Assembly: GCA_002316005.1 (NCBI GenBank)
Contig: DCIM01000032.1
Location: forward strand, 1-64,000
Length of the DNA: 64,000 nucleotides
Reading direction: 5' to 3'
Source: Prevotellaceae bacterium UBA1726
GTDB taxonomy: Bacteria > Bacteroidota > Bacteroidia > Bacteroidales > Bacteroidaceae
Made by a program: the position numbers and the translations under genes. This document shows positions 1-7,260 of the stretch, piece by piece. The notes beneath the pieces were generated by a model that saw only the letters and a list, made by a program, of their open reading frames with translations, did no database searches and was not told where the DNA came from. The first letter of the stretch is position 1; each line of letters starts with the position of its first letter.

Positions 1-758
1 CAAGACCGAGGAAGCTTTTTAAGCAATTCAATTTCATAATCTTAAAATTTACCACCATTTAATATACTATTTTTTATTGTTATTATCGAGTTATTTATAC
101 AGCAGAAATTCTCGCAGAATTGCTCCTGCAAGACTCTACATACCTATTTTGTGGTGTAAAGTTACACATTATTACATAAAGTACAATAAAACTTATGAAT
201 AATTTTGCATAATTTAACTTTTCATGATATAGGTCAATGGGACATGATTTTATCCGAAAGGAACATAAATAACCCACAATTCATCAAATCAGCCAAGAAT
301 ACTAACCTCAAAACTTAAACATAAAAAAGAAGAAAATGTGTGGACAAAAGCCTAATGGCTTTCTATGCTGCCTGTCTTTAGTTCGAGAGTTAAATCAAGC
401 TTTACTCTCTCCCAAATCCATTCAGCCGTGCTTACAGCACTATGCCCACACTGGAAAATTTCTCTCACTACGTTTGGAATAAAATTGCTCCACTATCGTT
501 ACGCATAAAATATAAATACTCAGACACGAAGCGTAGCCATTTTATGCGAGAAACATCAAGTTTCGAAGCAATTTTGCTGCAAAGCAGATTTTTCAACAGG
601 GCAAGTGACATTGGCCACTGCATATGAGGAATGAAGACTGCGAAAACTCGTTTTCAAGCAGGGATATATTACTCATATGCGAGGAAAACATAGTTTTTGC
701 CATGTATTTTCTTCTTTTCAAAAACCAAAGAAGCGAATTCTAAACCATCGCAAAAGAA
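1..758. other. Gene-free left end of the window
   Basis: I see no convincing gene in this stretch. The open frames at 95-277 (minus), 336-482 (plus) and 442-627 (plus) encode short peptides without recognisable motifs or a good upstream signal. The region holds a small perfect inverted repeat, GTGTAA/TTACAC, at 154-167 and the larger nested inverted repeat at 481-575 listed separately. It lies downstream of the minus-strand M1 peptidase gene, so part of it could be 3' UTR, but no clear terminator hairpin with a T-run is visible. Confidence 0.6.
481..575. repeat. Nested inverted repeat in gene-free DNA
   Basis: Two pairs of exact inverted arms are nested. The outer pair is AAAATTGCT at 481-489 and AGCAATTTT at 567-575. 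The inner pair is CGCATAAAAT at 502-511 and ATTTTATGCG at 539-548. The arms are seen directly. Whether this is a folded RNA, a regulatory site or the remnant of a small element is unknown. Confidence 0.55.
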
Positions 759-3080
759 TCATTGCCTTTGGAGGTAGAAGGCGGCGGTGAGGATCTTGTT
801 ACGAAGAAGTGGCGGGTAGTCTGGGTGGGAATCAAGGAAAGTGTTCAAAGCATCGAGCGCTTTCTTTGACTTATGACCGGTAAGAAGTGAACTGCACCAA
901 CGGCCTGGGAAGAAAATATCGCCAGTACGCTGGATGTCCTGCAATGCCTCAAGGCCAGGGAGGATATAATCAGCCGACTCCTCACCGAGAATTGGATGAT
1001 TGAGATAGTACAAGGCTGCTGCCGCCCATGGTTCTATACGACGGTTCTCAGGGACAAGAAGCCACTGAAACAGTGAGTCGCGTGCCGCTTTGTCTGGTGA
1101 GACGGCACGAGAGATATACTGGAACTGACGCAAACGGTCTGGGTTGACTAACCTACCCTCTTCCTCCGCGAGAATCTCCTTTGCCATAGAAGGATAGCGT
1201 AGTGCCAACTCATAAGACATGGCCATATAATCTGTGACAGAAAGGAGTTCGTTGTCGCAATAACGCCAAAGGACATACATCTGCTTATTGACAAAGTCAG
1301 AGGTGGCACTCTGGCTAAGGAAACGAATCAGGTGCAGGCGACAAGACTTGACAGGATGATTCTCTGCCATCTCCCATAGTCGTGCCTCCTTCTCGTTTCG
1401 CGACACAGAATCAAGGTCCCAGATAGGAACTCGGAGATAATACACAAGAGTGGACAGTGCCAACGGGTCGGTTTCGTTAGGAATACAGCAAAGAAGGAAG
1501 TCTGTCCATTCCTCAGCAGAGACATTTCCTTTAAGATAATTCTCGTAGAGAGTCAGAAGATACGACTCGCGGGCAGTGGCATCATCTATATTTGGCCAAT
1601 AGTGCATAAGCGAGTCAATCTGCTCAGCGGAAAGGTTGAAATAGCCGTATTCCCTTCCATCAGGATTGAATAGGAAGGTGGAAGGACGGATTTCCGGATA
1701 ATAAGGTTGTTTTATCCAACGGTCGCTATATTCCTTTATTCCTGAATGTGGAAACTCTTCTTCAAAAGAATTGATCAGTTCGTCCCAACTGGCATTGCCA
1801 TAAGCAAACTTCTTCAACCCGCGTTGAATAGCGCTGCGGAAGGTTTCCTTTCCCATCATACGAACCATCTCGCGCAAGACAAGTGGGGCCTTATTATATA
1901 TAATGTTATTATAGATAAGACCGGCATTGCGCATATTGTCGAGTGGTTGCTGGATGGCCGTTCTGCCCTCAGTCATATCCTCGAGAACAGCTGGCTGCTT
2001 GAAACTCTTCACCCAATAGAGGTCATAGTTGAAATCAGGAAACTGTGGCTGTGTTATCTCTACAGCGAAATAGTTTGCAAAGACCTCCTTTGCCCACACA
2101 TCGCTGAACCAACGCATTGTGACAAAGTCGCCATACCACATGTGACTGGTCTCATGAGCAATAAGATTCGCGCGCCAGAGGAGTTCGTCGGGGGTAGGAT
2201 TCTTTGAAAGGAAAATGCTTTGGTCGCTGTAGAATGTGCAACCCGTATGTTCCATACCACCAAACTGGAATCCTGGAAGGATGACAAGGTCGTATTTCGC
2301 AAAAGGATAAGGTTGGTCGGTGAAATCCTCATGCCAACGAAGAGCATAGTCCACCTGACGGAATATCTCCGGCAGTTGGGCAATGCGGTCAGGATCGGTT
2401 TCGCGATAGTAGGCACCAATACTCCTGCCGTTCTTCGTATGTTCCTGGTATTGGAATTTACCTGCTGCAAAAGCAAACAGATAAGTTGGGAGCATCTCGC
2501 TCTGGGCGAAAGTCAATATGCCATCAGCATTATTCACGAGAGGCGAATTGGCAACAGCCTTCCAACCTCTTGGGACTTTCAGTTCAAGAGTGAACTTTGC
2601 CTTCAAGTCGGGCTGGTCGAAACAAGGGAAACAGGTTCTGGCACGATCGGGCACAAAGAGAGTGTACATATACTCATCATTGCGATTAAGACTCTGATTG
2701 CCCGCAGTGAACTCAATCTTGAAAGCATTCTTTCCTCGGCGAGTGTATTTTGCAGGAATGATGAGATGTCTATTTTCGAGACGCCACTTAATGTCTGTCT
2801 TCTTTCCGAGAATGCGTACAGAATGAATGTTCTCTGCACCTTCACGGAAATCAAGAGCTATCTCCTCCTTTGCGTCGAGTGCAAACGACACAACCTCACG
2901 GGCAGAAATATCTGCGCTCTTGTCCTCTGGAATTGAGAAGAAGAGCGAATATTCCAATCCGTGAATAGTGGCAGCACGATGTTCGGCCAACTGCTGCGAG
3001 ACTCCGGTTTCGTAAGTCGTCTGTGCCCCTAATGTCAAGCCCATAAGCGAGATAACGAAAAGAAGGAAGAATCGTTTCAT
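759..3080 (-). CDS. M1 family (aminopeptidase N-like) zinc metallopeptidase, secreted
   Basis: Predicted zinc aminopeptidase of family M1, which removes N-terminal residues from peptides, probably in the periplasm. The signature is complete. GGMEH, in place of the usual GAMEN, lies at residues 274-278. The zinc motif HETSH is at 309-313, and the third zinc ligand is Glu332, exactly 18 residues after the second His. The N-terminus is a signal peptide ending near GAQ. A longer frame opens at 3197, but the start at 3080 is preferred because it begins the signal peptide and lies four bases after a TAnnTTTG promoter box. The length of 773 aa suits the family. The gene stands alone. The DVWAKEVFA segment replaces the common NEGFA around the third ligand, a modest deviation. 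Confidence 0.93.
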   Translation of the reverse strand: MKRFFLLFVISLMGLTLGAQTTYETGVSQQLAEHRAATIHGLEYSLFFSIPEDKSADISAREVVSFALDAKEEIALDFREGAENIHSVRILGKKTDIKWRLENRHLIIPAKYTRRGKNAFKIEFTAGNQSLNRNDEYMYTLFVPDRARTCFPCFDQPDLKAKFTLELKVPRGWKAVANSPLVNNADGILTFAQSEMLPTYLFAFAAGKFQYQEHTKNGRSIGAYYRETDPDRIAQLPEIFRQVDYALRWHEDFTDQPYPFAKYDLVILPGFQFGGMEHTGCTFYSDQSIFLSKNPTPDELLWRANLIAHETSHMWYGDFVTMRWFSDVWAKEVFANYFAVEITQPQFPDFNYDLYWVKSFKQPAVLEDMTEGRTAIQQPLDNMRNAGLIYNNIIYNKAPLVLREMVRMMGKETFRSAIQRGLKKFAYGNASWDELINSFEEEFPHSGIKEYSDRWIKQPYYPEIRPSTFLFNPDGREYGYFNLSAEQIDSLMHYWPNIDDATARESYLLTLYENYLKGNVSAEEWTDFLLCCIPNETDPLALSTLVYYLRVPIWDLDSVSRNEKEARLWEMAENHPVKSCRLHLIRFLSQSATSDFVNKQMYVLWRYCDNELLSVTDYMAMSYELALRYPSMAKEILAEEEGRLVNPDRLRQFQYISRAVSPDKAARDSLFQWLLVPENRRIEPWAAAALYYLNHPILGEESADYILPGLEALQDIQRTGDIFFPGRWCSSLLTGHKSKKALDALNTFLDSHPDYPPLLRNKILTAAFYLQRQ

Positions 3081-3084
3081 GCCG

Positions 3085-3092
3085 CAAAGATA
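3085..3092 (-). promoter_or_regulatory. -7 box (TATCTTTG) for the M1 peptidase gene
   Basis: Read on the minus strand, the sequence is TATCTTTG followed by GC, matching the Bacteroidota TAnnTTTG box. Only four bases separate it from the ATG, so the transcript should start at or next to the start codon. I do not see a good TTTG box 19-21 bases upstream. Confidence 0.6.
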
Positions 3093-3300
3093 ATAATAAA
3101 AAATGAAAAAACATACGATTTCTTCAAAATCTTTGATTATTAACATTCTACACGCAATTTGTTGCAACAAAGAAAGTGAAAAGTATTTGTAAAACATTTT
3201 TCATACATGGCAACATTCTGCAGAACAGACACTCAGCCACAAACACAACATCAAAACCACTGATAATCAGAGCGTTACAAAAACCTATAAAATATACCGA

Positions 3301-3361
3301 TTATTCCAATGGAATGAGCGGCACATTCCACTGAAATAATGAGCAAAAATCAATGGAATGA
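3301..3361. repeat. ATTCCAATGGAATGA repeat cluster, copy 1
   Basis: The cluster contains ATTCCAATGGAATGA at 3303-3317, then CATTCCACTGAAAT, then CAATGGAATGA. Similar units occur in four other intergenic regions of the window, near 15461, 29359, 42480 and 58450, and none lies in a gene. Confidence 0.7.
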
Positions 3362-3431
3362 CCGCAACTGAAGGCAGGAATGATTTTAGGCGGATTGTGA
3401 TGTAAAGAATATTCGCAGTTTTACCACGAGA

Positions 3432-3610
3432 TTTGTTGCAATGTTGCAGTTGCATTTGTTGCAAATACCTTTATCTACACACAAATGCCTTTCCATATAT
3501 ATAGAATATAATGTATATATATATTATATATTATTATATGAATAAAATCGGTGAATAATGTTCAGAACAGACTGTTTGCAACAATTGCAACTGCAACATG
3601 TGCAACAACG
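3432..3610. repeat. Long inverted repeat built of GTTGCA hexamers
   Basis: The left arm (3432-3467) carries four GTTGCA units. The right arm (3573-3610) carries four TGCAAC units and is close to the reverse complement of the left arm, with a one-base insertion and few mismatches. About 105 AT-rich bases separate them. The palindrome at 3158-3171 carries the same half-site. It could be a regulator-binding array, a hairpin or a small inverted-repeat element. Confidence 0.75.
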
Positions 3611-3724
3611 AAAAAATTGATTCCTTTACGCGCGTACCTTATATATTATTAACGCGAGGAAAAGCCGGAAAAACAGGGCAAAATGAAAAAAAATGAAGTT
3701 TTTTGAAAAAAAGTTGCGAAAAAA

Positions 3725-3756
3725 TTTGGAGGTTTCAAAGAAATACTATACCTTTG
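3725..3756 (+). promoter_or_regulatory. Promoter of the ABC/DUF2807/PspC/GntR operon
   Basis: A -33 box TTTG at 3725-3728 is followed after 20 bases by the -7 box TACCTTTG at 3749-3756, a full match to the Bacteroidota housekeeping promoter. Transcription should start a few bases downstream, inside the palindrome at 3758-3781. Confidence 0.85.
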
Positions 3757-3757
3757 C

Positions 3758-3781
3758 AGTGTACTATTAAGGTAGTACACT
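3758..3781. promoter_or_regulatory. Operator-like perfect palindrome at the transcription start
   Basis: Arms AGTGTACTA (3758-3766) and TAGTACACT (3773-3781) are perfect inverted copies around six bases. The outer half-sites AGTGTA and TACACT resemble those I recall for YtrA-subfamily GntR repressors. The site begins two bases after the -7 box, where a bound protein would block initiation. The likely ligand is the GntR protein encoded at the end of the same operon, giving autoregulation. The palindrome is observed; its function is inferred. Confidence 0.75.
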
Positions 3782-3817
3782 ATAACAGTAAAGAAAATAA
3801 GTAAAAATATAACGATT

Positions 3818-4624
3818 ATGATTGAAGTAAAAGACATGACTTTCGGTTACTCAAAGAGAGGTCAGAAAGTATTCAACGGATTGAATCTGAAGTTGGAGAG
3901 CAACGCAATCTACGGTTTGCTCGGTAAGAACGGAATGGGCAAGAGCACCCTCCTCTACCTGATCAGCGGTTTGCTCCGCGCAGAGAAAGGCGAAGTGACA
4001 GTTGACGGTATTCGCTCAGAGGCTCGCCGCCCAGAAGTGCTCCGCGAGATGTTCATCGTTCAGGAAGATTTCGAGATGCCAGCAATGAAGCTCAGCGAAT
4101 ATGTGGAAATCAATGCTCCTTTCTATCCACACTTCTCACAGGAGATAATGGACAACTGCTTGAAGGAGTTTGAGATGACAGGCAACCCAATGCTCACTTC
4201 CCTCTCAATGGGACAGAAGAAGAAGATCTACATGAGTTTCGCCCTTGCCACAGGTACACGCTACCTGATTATGGACGAGCCAACAAACGGTCTTGACATT
4301 CCTTCAAAGGCACAGTTCCGCAAGGTGGTAGCATCGGCAATGACAGAAGACCGCACAATGATCATCTCAACACATCAAGTACACGATGTAGAGAATCTTC
4401 TCGATCATGTCATCATCCTCGACCACTCAGAGATTCTTCTCAACAACAGTGTTGGCGAAATCTGCGACAAGTATGTGTTCGAGTACCGCACTCCAGACGA
4501 TATGGCAGATGCAATCTACGCTGAGCCAAGTCTCCAGGGAAATGCAGTAATGGCTCCACGAGGCGACAAAGCAGAGACTACACTCAACCTCGAACTTTTG
4601 TTCAACGCAACAACAAAAGCCTAA
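3818..4624 (+). CDS. ABC transporter ATP-binding protein
   Basis: Cytoplasmic ATPase subunit of an ABC transporter. It has Walker A GKNGMGKST at residues 36-44, a degenerate signature LSMGQ at 129-133, Walker B YLIMDEP at 149-155 and the switch histidine at 186. The C-terminal 70 residues extend past the nucleotide-binding fold, as in export-type ATPases. It is the first gene of a five-gene operon and probably pairs with the six-helix membrane protein at 5821-6669. The co-encoded YtrA-like repressor and PspC protein suggest a role in envelope stress. The substrate cannot be read from the sequence. Confidence 0.92.
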   Translation: MIEVKDMTFGYSKRGQKVFNGLNLKLESNAIYGLLGKNGMGKSTLLYLISGLLRAEKGEVTVDGIRSEARRPEVLREMFIVQEDFEMPAMKLSEYVEINAPFYPHFSQEIMDNCLKEFEMTGNPMLTSLSMGQKKKIYMSFALATGTRYLIMDEPTNGLDIPSKAQFRKVVASAMTEDRTMIISTHQVHDVENLLDHVIILDHSEILLNNSVGEICDKYVFEYRTPDDMADAIYAEPSLQGNAVMAPRGDKAETTLNLELLFNATTKA

Positions 4625-4629
4625 CCAAG

Positions 4630-4646
4630 CCTTCCCAAAGGGAAGG
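4630..4646. repeat. Intercistronic hairpin CCTTCCC/GGGAAGG
   Basis: A seven-base perfect inverted repeat with a three-base loop lies between the ABC gene and the DUF2807 gene. It has no T-run. Related hairpins follow the PspC gene (5751-5769) and the ddh gene (61315-61336). It may be a processing or stability element rather than a terminator. Confidence 0.55.
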
Positions 4647-4704
4647 ATGTTAAATAGAAAAGAAATATTTGGGATTTAAAAATAAAAATAAAGGAGATAA
4701 AGAT

Positions 4705-5421
4705 ATGAAAGCAAATACATTAATGATAGAGGCAGTAGCATTTGTAATGGCACTTCTCTCACTGTTGTTCTCTTCGTGCACCATCAGAACCCACAAGGAA
4801 GACACAGGCGACAAGATTGAAAAGACATACGACCTGAAGGATTTCAACGGAATCAGCATTGAAGGCGCTGGCAAAGTGGTATTCGTACAGGATTCAGCAT
4901 ACAGCGTAAAGGCCGAAGGTTCGGAACTCGCTCTCCAGGGTGTTGAGGTAAAGGTAAACGATGGCAAGCTCGAGATCGCGAAGAATTCAGATAAGAACAG
5001 CAAGATCGTCGTTCTGGGCAAAGACAACTACAACTTCACCGTTACAGTTCACGCTCCAAATCTCGACACAATAGTAATCGGTGGAAATGGAGTTTTCGAT
5101 AGCGACAAGGTTGAATCAGACAATATGCTGGCTTCAGTTGCCGGTTCGGGCATCATCACCATCAAGGAGTTCACTGGCAAAGCAGTAGAAGGACAGATCG
5201 CCGGCTCGGGTGTCATCAACATCAAAGAGAAGAATGTAGAGAAGTCGGTTCTCAGCATCGCAGGAAGCGGCATCATCAACGGAGAATTCACTGACTGCGG
5301 ACAGATCAAGGCTACAGTGGCCGGTTCGGGTGTAATCAACCTCAACGGAACAGCAGAAATCGCTGACACAGAAGTTGCTGGTTCAGGTATCATCAACAAG
5401 GGCGGTTTGAAGACAAAGTAA
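4705..5421 (+). CDS. DUF2807 (GIN-domain) lipoprotein
   Basis: Predicted lipoprotein of 238 aa. A signal segment ends in the lipobox LFSSC with Cys25, so it should be anchored in the envelope. The body contains repeated short strands with AGSGII or AGSGVI turns, typical of the DUF2807 'head GIN' family, thought to form a beta-solenoid. The frame opens upstream at 4669, but the start at 4705 is preferred because AAGGAG at 4691-4696 is well placed and the signal peptide then begins cleanly. It lies second in the YtrA-like operon. Its molecular function is unknown. Association of such proteins with ABC exporters and PspC proteins is a context clue only. Confidence 0.85.
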   Translation: MKANTLMIEAVAFVMALLSLLFSSCTIRTHKEDTGDKIEKTYDLKDFNGISIEGAGKVVFVQDSAYSVKAEGSELALQGVEVKVNDGKLEIAKNSDKNSKIVVLGKDNYNFTVTVHAPNLDTIVIGGNGVFDSDKVESDNMLASVAGSGIITIKEFTGKAVEGQIAGSGVINIKEKNVEKSVLSIAGSGIINGEFTDCGQIKATVAGSGVINLNGTAEIADTEVAGSGIINKGGLKTK

Positions 5422-5504
5422 AGACCCTCCCCAGCTGCATTTTGATAGCAAGTCAAAAGCCCCCTAAAGGGAAGGGAGAAGGAGAAAGGAAAAGAAAATC
5501 ATCA

Positions 5505-5532
5505 TTTTCAATTATCAATTTTCAATTATCAA
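5505..5532. repeat. Tandem 14-base direct repeat before the PspC gene
   Basis: TTTTCAATTATCAA occurs twice in exact tandem at 5505-5518 and 5519-5532, just upstream of the PspC gene. It is an AT-rich intercistronic repeat with no assigned role. Copy number could vary between strains. Confidence 0.65.
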
Positions 5533-5547
5533 TTAAAAAATACTATT

Positions 5548-5739
5548 ATGGAAAAGAGATTATATAAGTCAAATGACAATAAGATGTTGTGTGGTGTTTT
5601 AGGCGGTATTGCAGAGTATTTCGACATTGATCCAACATTGGTTCGTATAGCATACCTCTGCCTCTCAGTGTTCTCGGCTGGTTTCCCAGGAATACTCCTC
5701 TATTTCCTCATGGCACTCGTAATGCCTAAGAAGTTCTAA
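5548..5739 (+). CDS. PspC domain protein
   Basis: A 63-aa protein that is essentially one PspC domain. The N-terminal part has the typical DNKMLCGVLGGIAEYF motif. It is followed by a hydrophobic membrane hairpin ending in MALVMPKKF. PspC proteins are small inner-membrane components linked to phage-shock or envelope-stress responses in other bacteria. Here it is the third gene of the operon with the ABC ATPase, DUF2807 lipoprotein, a multi-helix membrane protein and a GntR repressor, which supports an envelope role. No other psp gene is visible. Confidence 0.9.
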   Translation: MEKRLYKSNDNKMLCGVLGGIAEYFDIDPTLVRIAYLCLSVFSAGFPGILLYFLMALVMPKKF

Positions 5740-5750
5740 CAATCCTCATC

Positions 5751-5769
5751 CCCTCCCTTTTAGGGAGGG
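5751..5769. repeat. Intercistronic hairpin CCCTCCC/GGGAGGG
   Basis: Perfect seven-base arms at 5751-5757 and 5763-5769 with a five-base loop, between the PspC gene and the membrane protein gene. It is followed by purine-rich sequence, not a T-run. It belongs to the same type as 4630-4646 and 61315-61336. Confidence 0.6.
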
Positions 5770-5820
5770 AAAAGGAGAAAAGAAAGAAAAAGATTCAACA
5801 CTCAATAAAAAGATAAAGTT

Positions 5821-6669
5821 ATGAAAGCAATGGATTTGACACGATTTGGACAGGCTACTTATTGGTCGATAATCGTAGAGAAGAAAAAATATATCAATAC
5901 ATTCTTAGGATTGTTCATCGCCTACTTCATCATTATAGGAACAACCAACGGAATGTTCACAGGCTACCAGCAGCCAATCAATGAGTACACGGCAGCATAC
6001 GCAGCAGGAATCTGCATCGTGACTTGGATATTCGCTGGTGGTGCTATGACAGCAGAGTTGTTCAGCAACATCCGCAAAAAGCAGCAGAGAACAATGTTCT
6101 TCATGCTTCCTGCAACAAATCAGGAGAAGTTCTGGTCGCGCGTTCTCATCGCAATGGCTAACGCACTGATCCTTTCTACAGTAGCACTCGTTGCAGCCGA
6201 CTGGGTTCAGATGCTCTTCTGCAACATCTTCGCAGGTGACGCTGTTTCTGTAACAAAGCATATTTGCCAGAACATAGGCAACTTCAAGTTCCTCGACATC
6301 AATGTAAGCTACGAAGGTTACAACATGGGCGTTGACATCATGAAGCATGTCGCTGGTTTCTTTGCAATCCTCTGGTTGATCAGTTCGTATATCCTCGGCG
6401 GTACAGTTTTCAAGAGAGTTCCTGCCATCATGACATCATTCTGCTGGATCATCATCTGGTTAACTATAGGCCTCTGCATGATGCATATCGTTAGTAACTT
6501 GGCAGACAAATTGCCAACATTGGAAATAGAGTTCTGGTGGAATCCTGAAATCACTCTTTACAGCATCATCGCTGTAGTAAGCCTCGCTTTCACAACATTC
6601 AACTTGTGGTTATCTTACCGACTCTTCTCAAAGATGCAGGTTATCACAGGCAAGTGGTTAAACATCTAA
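5821..6669 (+). CDS. Six-helix membrane protein, probable ABC permease
   Basis: A 282-aa integral membrane protein with about six hydrophobic segments, roughly at residues 25-45, 55-77, 100-125, 178-200, 205-228 and 245-268. I recognise no strong motif. Its position in the operon of an export-type ATPase and its ABC-2-like layout (cytoplasmic N-terminus, six helices) make it the likely permease partner. The gene ends seven bases before the GntR start, indicating cotranscription. Alternatively it could be an accessory membrane protein of unknown role. Confidence 0.75.
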   Translation: MKAMDLTRFGQATYWSIIVEKKKYINTFLGLFIAYFIIIGTTNGMFTGYQQPINEYTAAYAAGICIVTWIFAGGAMTAELFSNIRKKQQRTMFFMLPATNQEKFWSRVLIAMANALILSTVALVAADWVQMLFCNIFAGDAVSVTKHICQNIGNFKFLDINVSYEGYNMGVDIMKHVAGFFAILWLISSYILGGTVFKRVPAIMTSFCWIIIWLTIGLCMMHIVSNLADKLPTLEIEFWWNPEITLYSIIAVVSLAFTTFNLWLSYRLFSKMQVITGKWLNI

Positions 6670-6676
6670 AAGACAA

Positions 6677-7051
6677 ATGATTATGCAGTTCTCACAAGAT
6701 AAAGCAATATACCTGCAGATGGCCGATCGCCTGATGGACGACATTGTGGCCGGCATCTACACAGACGAGGCGCGAATCCCATCCGTAAGGGAATACGCCA
6801 CCACCCTCGGGGTGAACACCAACACTGCGATGAAAACCTACGATGAACTCTCGCGCATGAACATTATTTATAATAAGCGCGGTCTGGGCTACTTTGTTAC
6901 ACCTGGTGCCAACGAGCAGATTCGCACAGAGCGCAGACGTGAGTTCTTCGAGCAGACATGCAAGCAGTTCGCACGACAGATGCGACTCCTTGGACTTACA
7001 ATGGACGAAGTCGCAAAGCACATCAATCCACAAAGCGAAAACAACGATTAG
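6677..7051 (+). CDS. GntR family transcriptional regulator, YtrA-like
   Basis: A 124-aa DNA-binding protein. Residues about 10-78 form a GntR winged helix: RIPSVREYATTLGVNTNTA is the recognition region, and RGLGYFVTPG is the wing. The C-terminal extension is only about 45 residues, too short for a FadR or HutC effector domain and typical of the YtrA subfamily that regulates ABC exporters. It is the last gene of the operon, with a start possible at 6677 or 6683. The palindrome at 3758-3781 is its probable operator, so it likely represses its own operon until an envelope signal relieves it. That regulatory circuit is inferred. Confidence 0.9.
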   Translation: MIMQFSQDKAIYLQMADRLMDDIVAGIYTDEARIPSVREYATTLGVNTNTAMKTYDELSRMNIIYNKRGLGYFVTPGANEQIRTERRREFFEQTCKQFARQMRLLGLTMDEVAKHINPQSENND

Positions 7052-7075
7052 GAAATTTGGGAATAATAGTAATTT

Positions 7076-7119
7076 TGGCAGAGCAGCGAGCGTAAAAAAC
7101 TCCTGTTCTGCCATTTTTT
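7076..7119 (+). terminator. Probable terminator of the GntR operon
   Basis: TGGCAGAGCAG (7076-7086) pairs with CTGTTCTGCCA (7103-7113) with one wobble, and is followed by TTTTTT. It sits 25 bases past the GntR stop. The loop is long (16 bases). The right arm could alternatively belong to activator sites for the dnaK promoter. Confidence 0.6.
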
Positions 7120-7155
7120 CTGCCAACATGTCAGTCATTATGGCATAAAACCCTT

Positions 7156-7170
7156 TGGCACATGCTTTGC
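7156..7170 (+). promoter_or_regulatory. Sigma-54-like (-24/-12) promoter of dnaK
   Basis: TGGCAC, five bases, TTGC: the GG and GC doublets are exactly ten bases apart, as in the sigma-54 consensus. No TAnnTTTG housekeeping box is seen between the GntR operon and dnaK. A transcript from here would have a leader of about 80 bases. Upstream sequence (7121-7145) contains TGCCA, TGTCA and TGGCA half-sites that could bind an enhancer protein. The match is observed; use by RpoN is inferred. Confidence 0.65.
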
Positions 7171-7260
7171 CCCTTATGGGGTGTACTCCCCGAGAAAAAT
7201 CTATAATCTCCAGGAGAATAATAACAAAAAAGAATATAAACAAAAATAACAAATACAATT

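Larger units (their letters stand above)
3081..3724. other. Long divergent intergenic region
   Basis: No gene is supported here. From left to right it holds the M1 promoter box, a perfect palindrome with TTTGTTG half-sites at 3158-3171, the palindrome CTGATAATCAG at 3260-3270, a cluster of ATTCCAATGGAATGA-type repeats at 3301-3361, the GTTGCA/TGCAAC inverted array at 3432-3610, and a very AT-rich stretch between the arms of that array. The divergent arrangement suggests that some of these are regulatory. Confidence 0.7.

Noticed and set aside
95..277. 60-codon frame on the minus strand at the left edge
   Set aside because: No motif, AT-rich composition and no promoter or start context; the frame crosses a small inverted repeat.
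336..482. 48-codon plus-strand ORF beginning MCGQKPNGFL
   Set aside because: Cys-rich but without recognisable family features, promoter box or neighbours; it ends at the nested inverted repeat and is likely chance.
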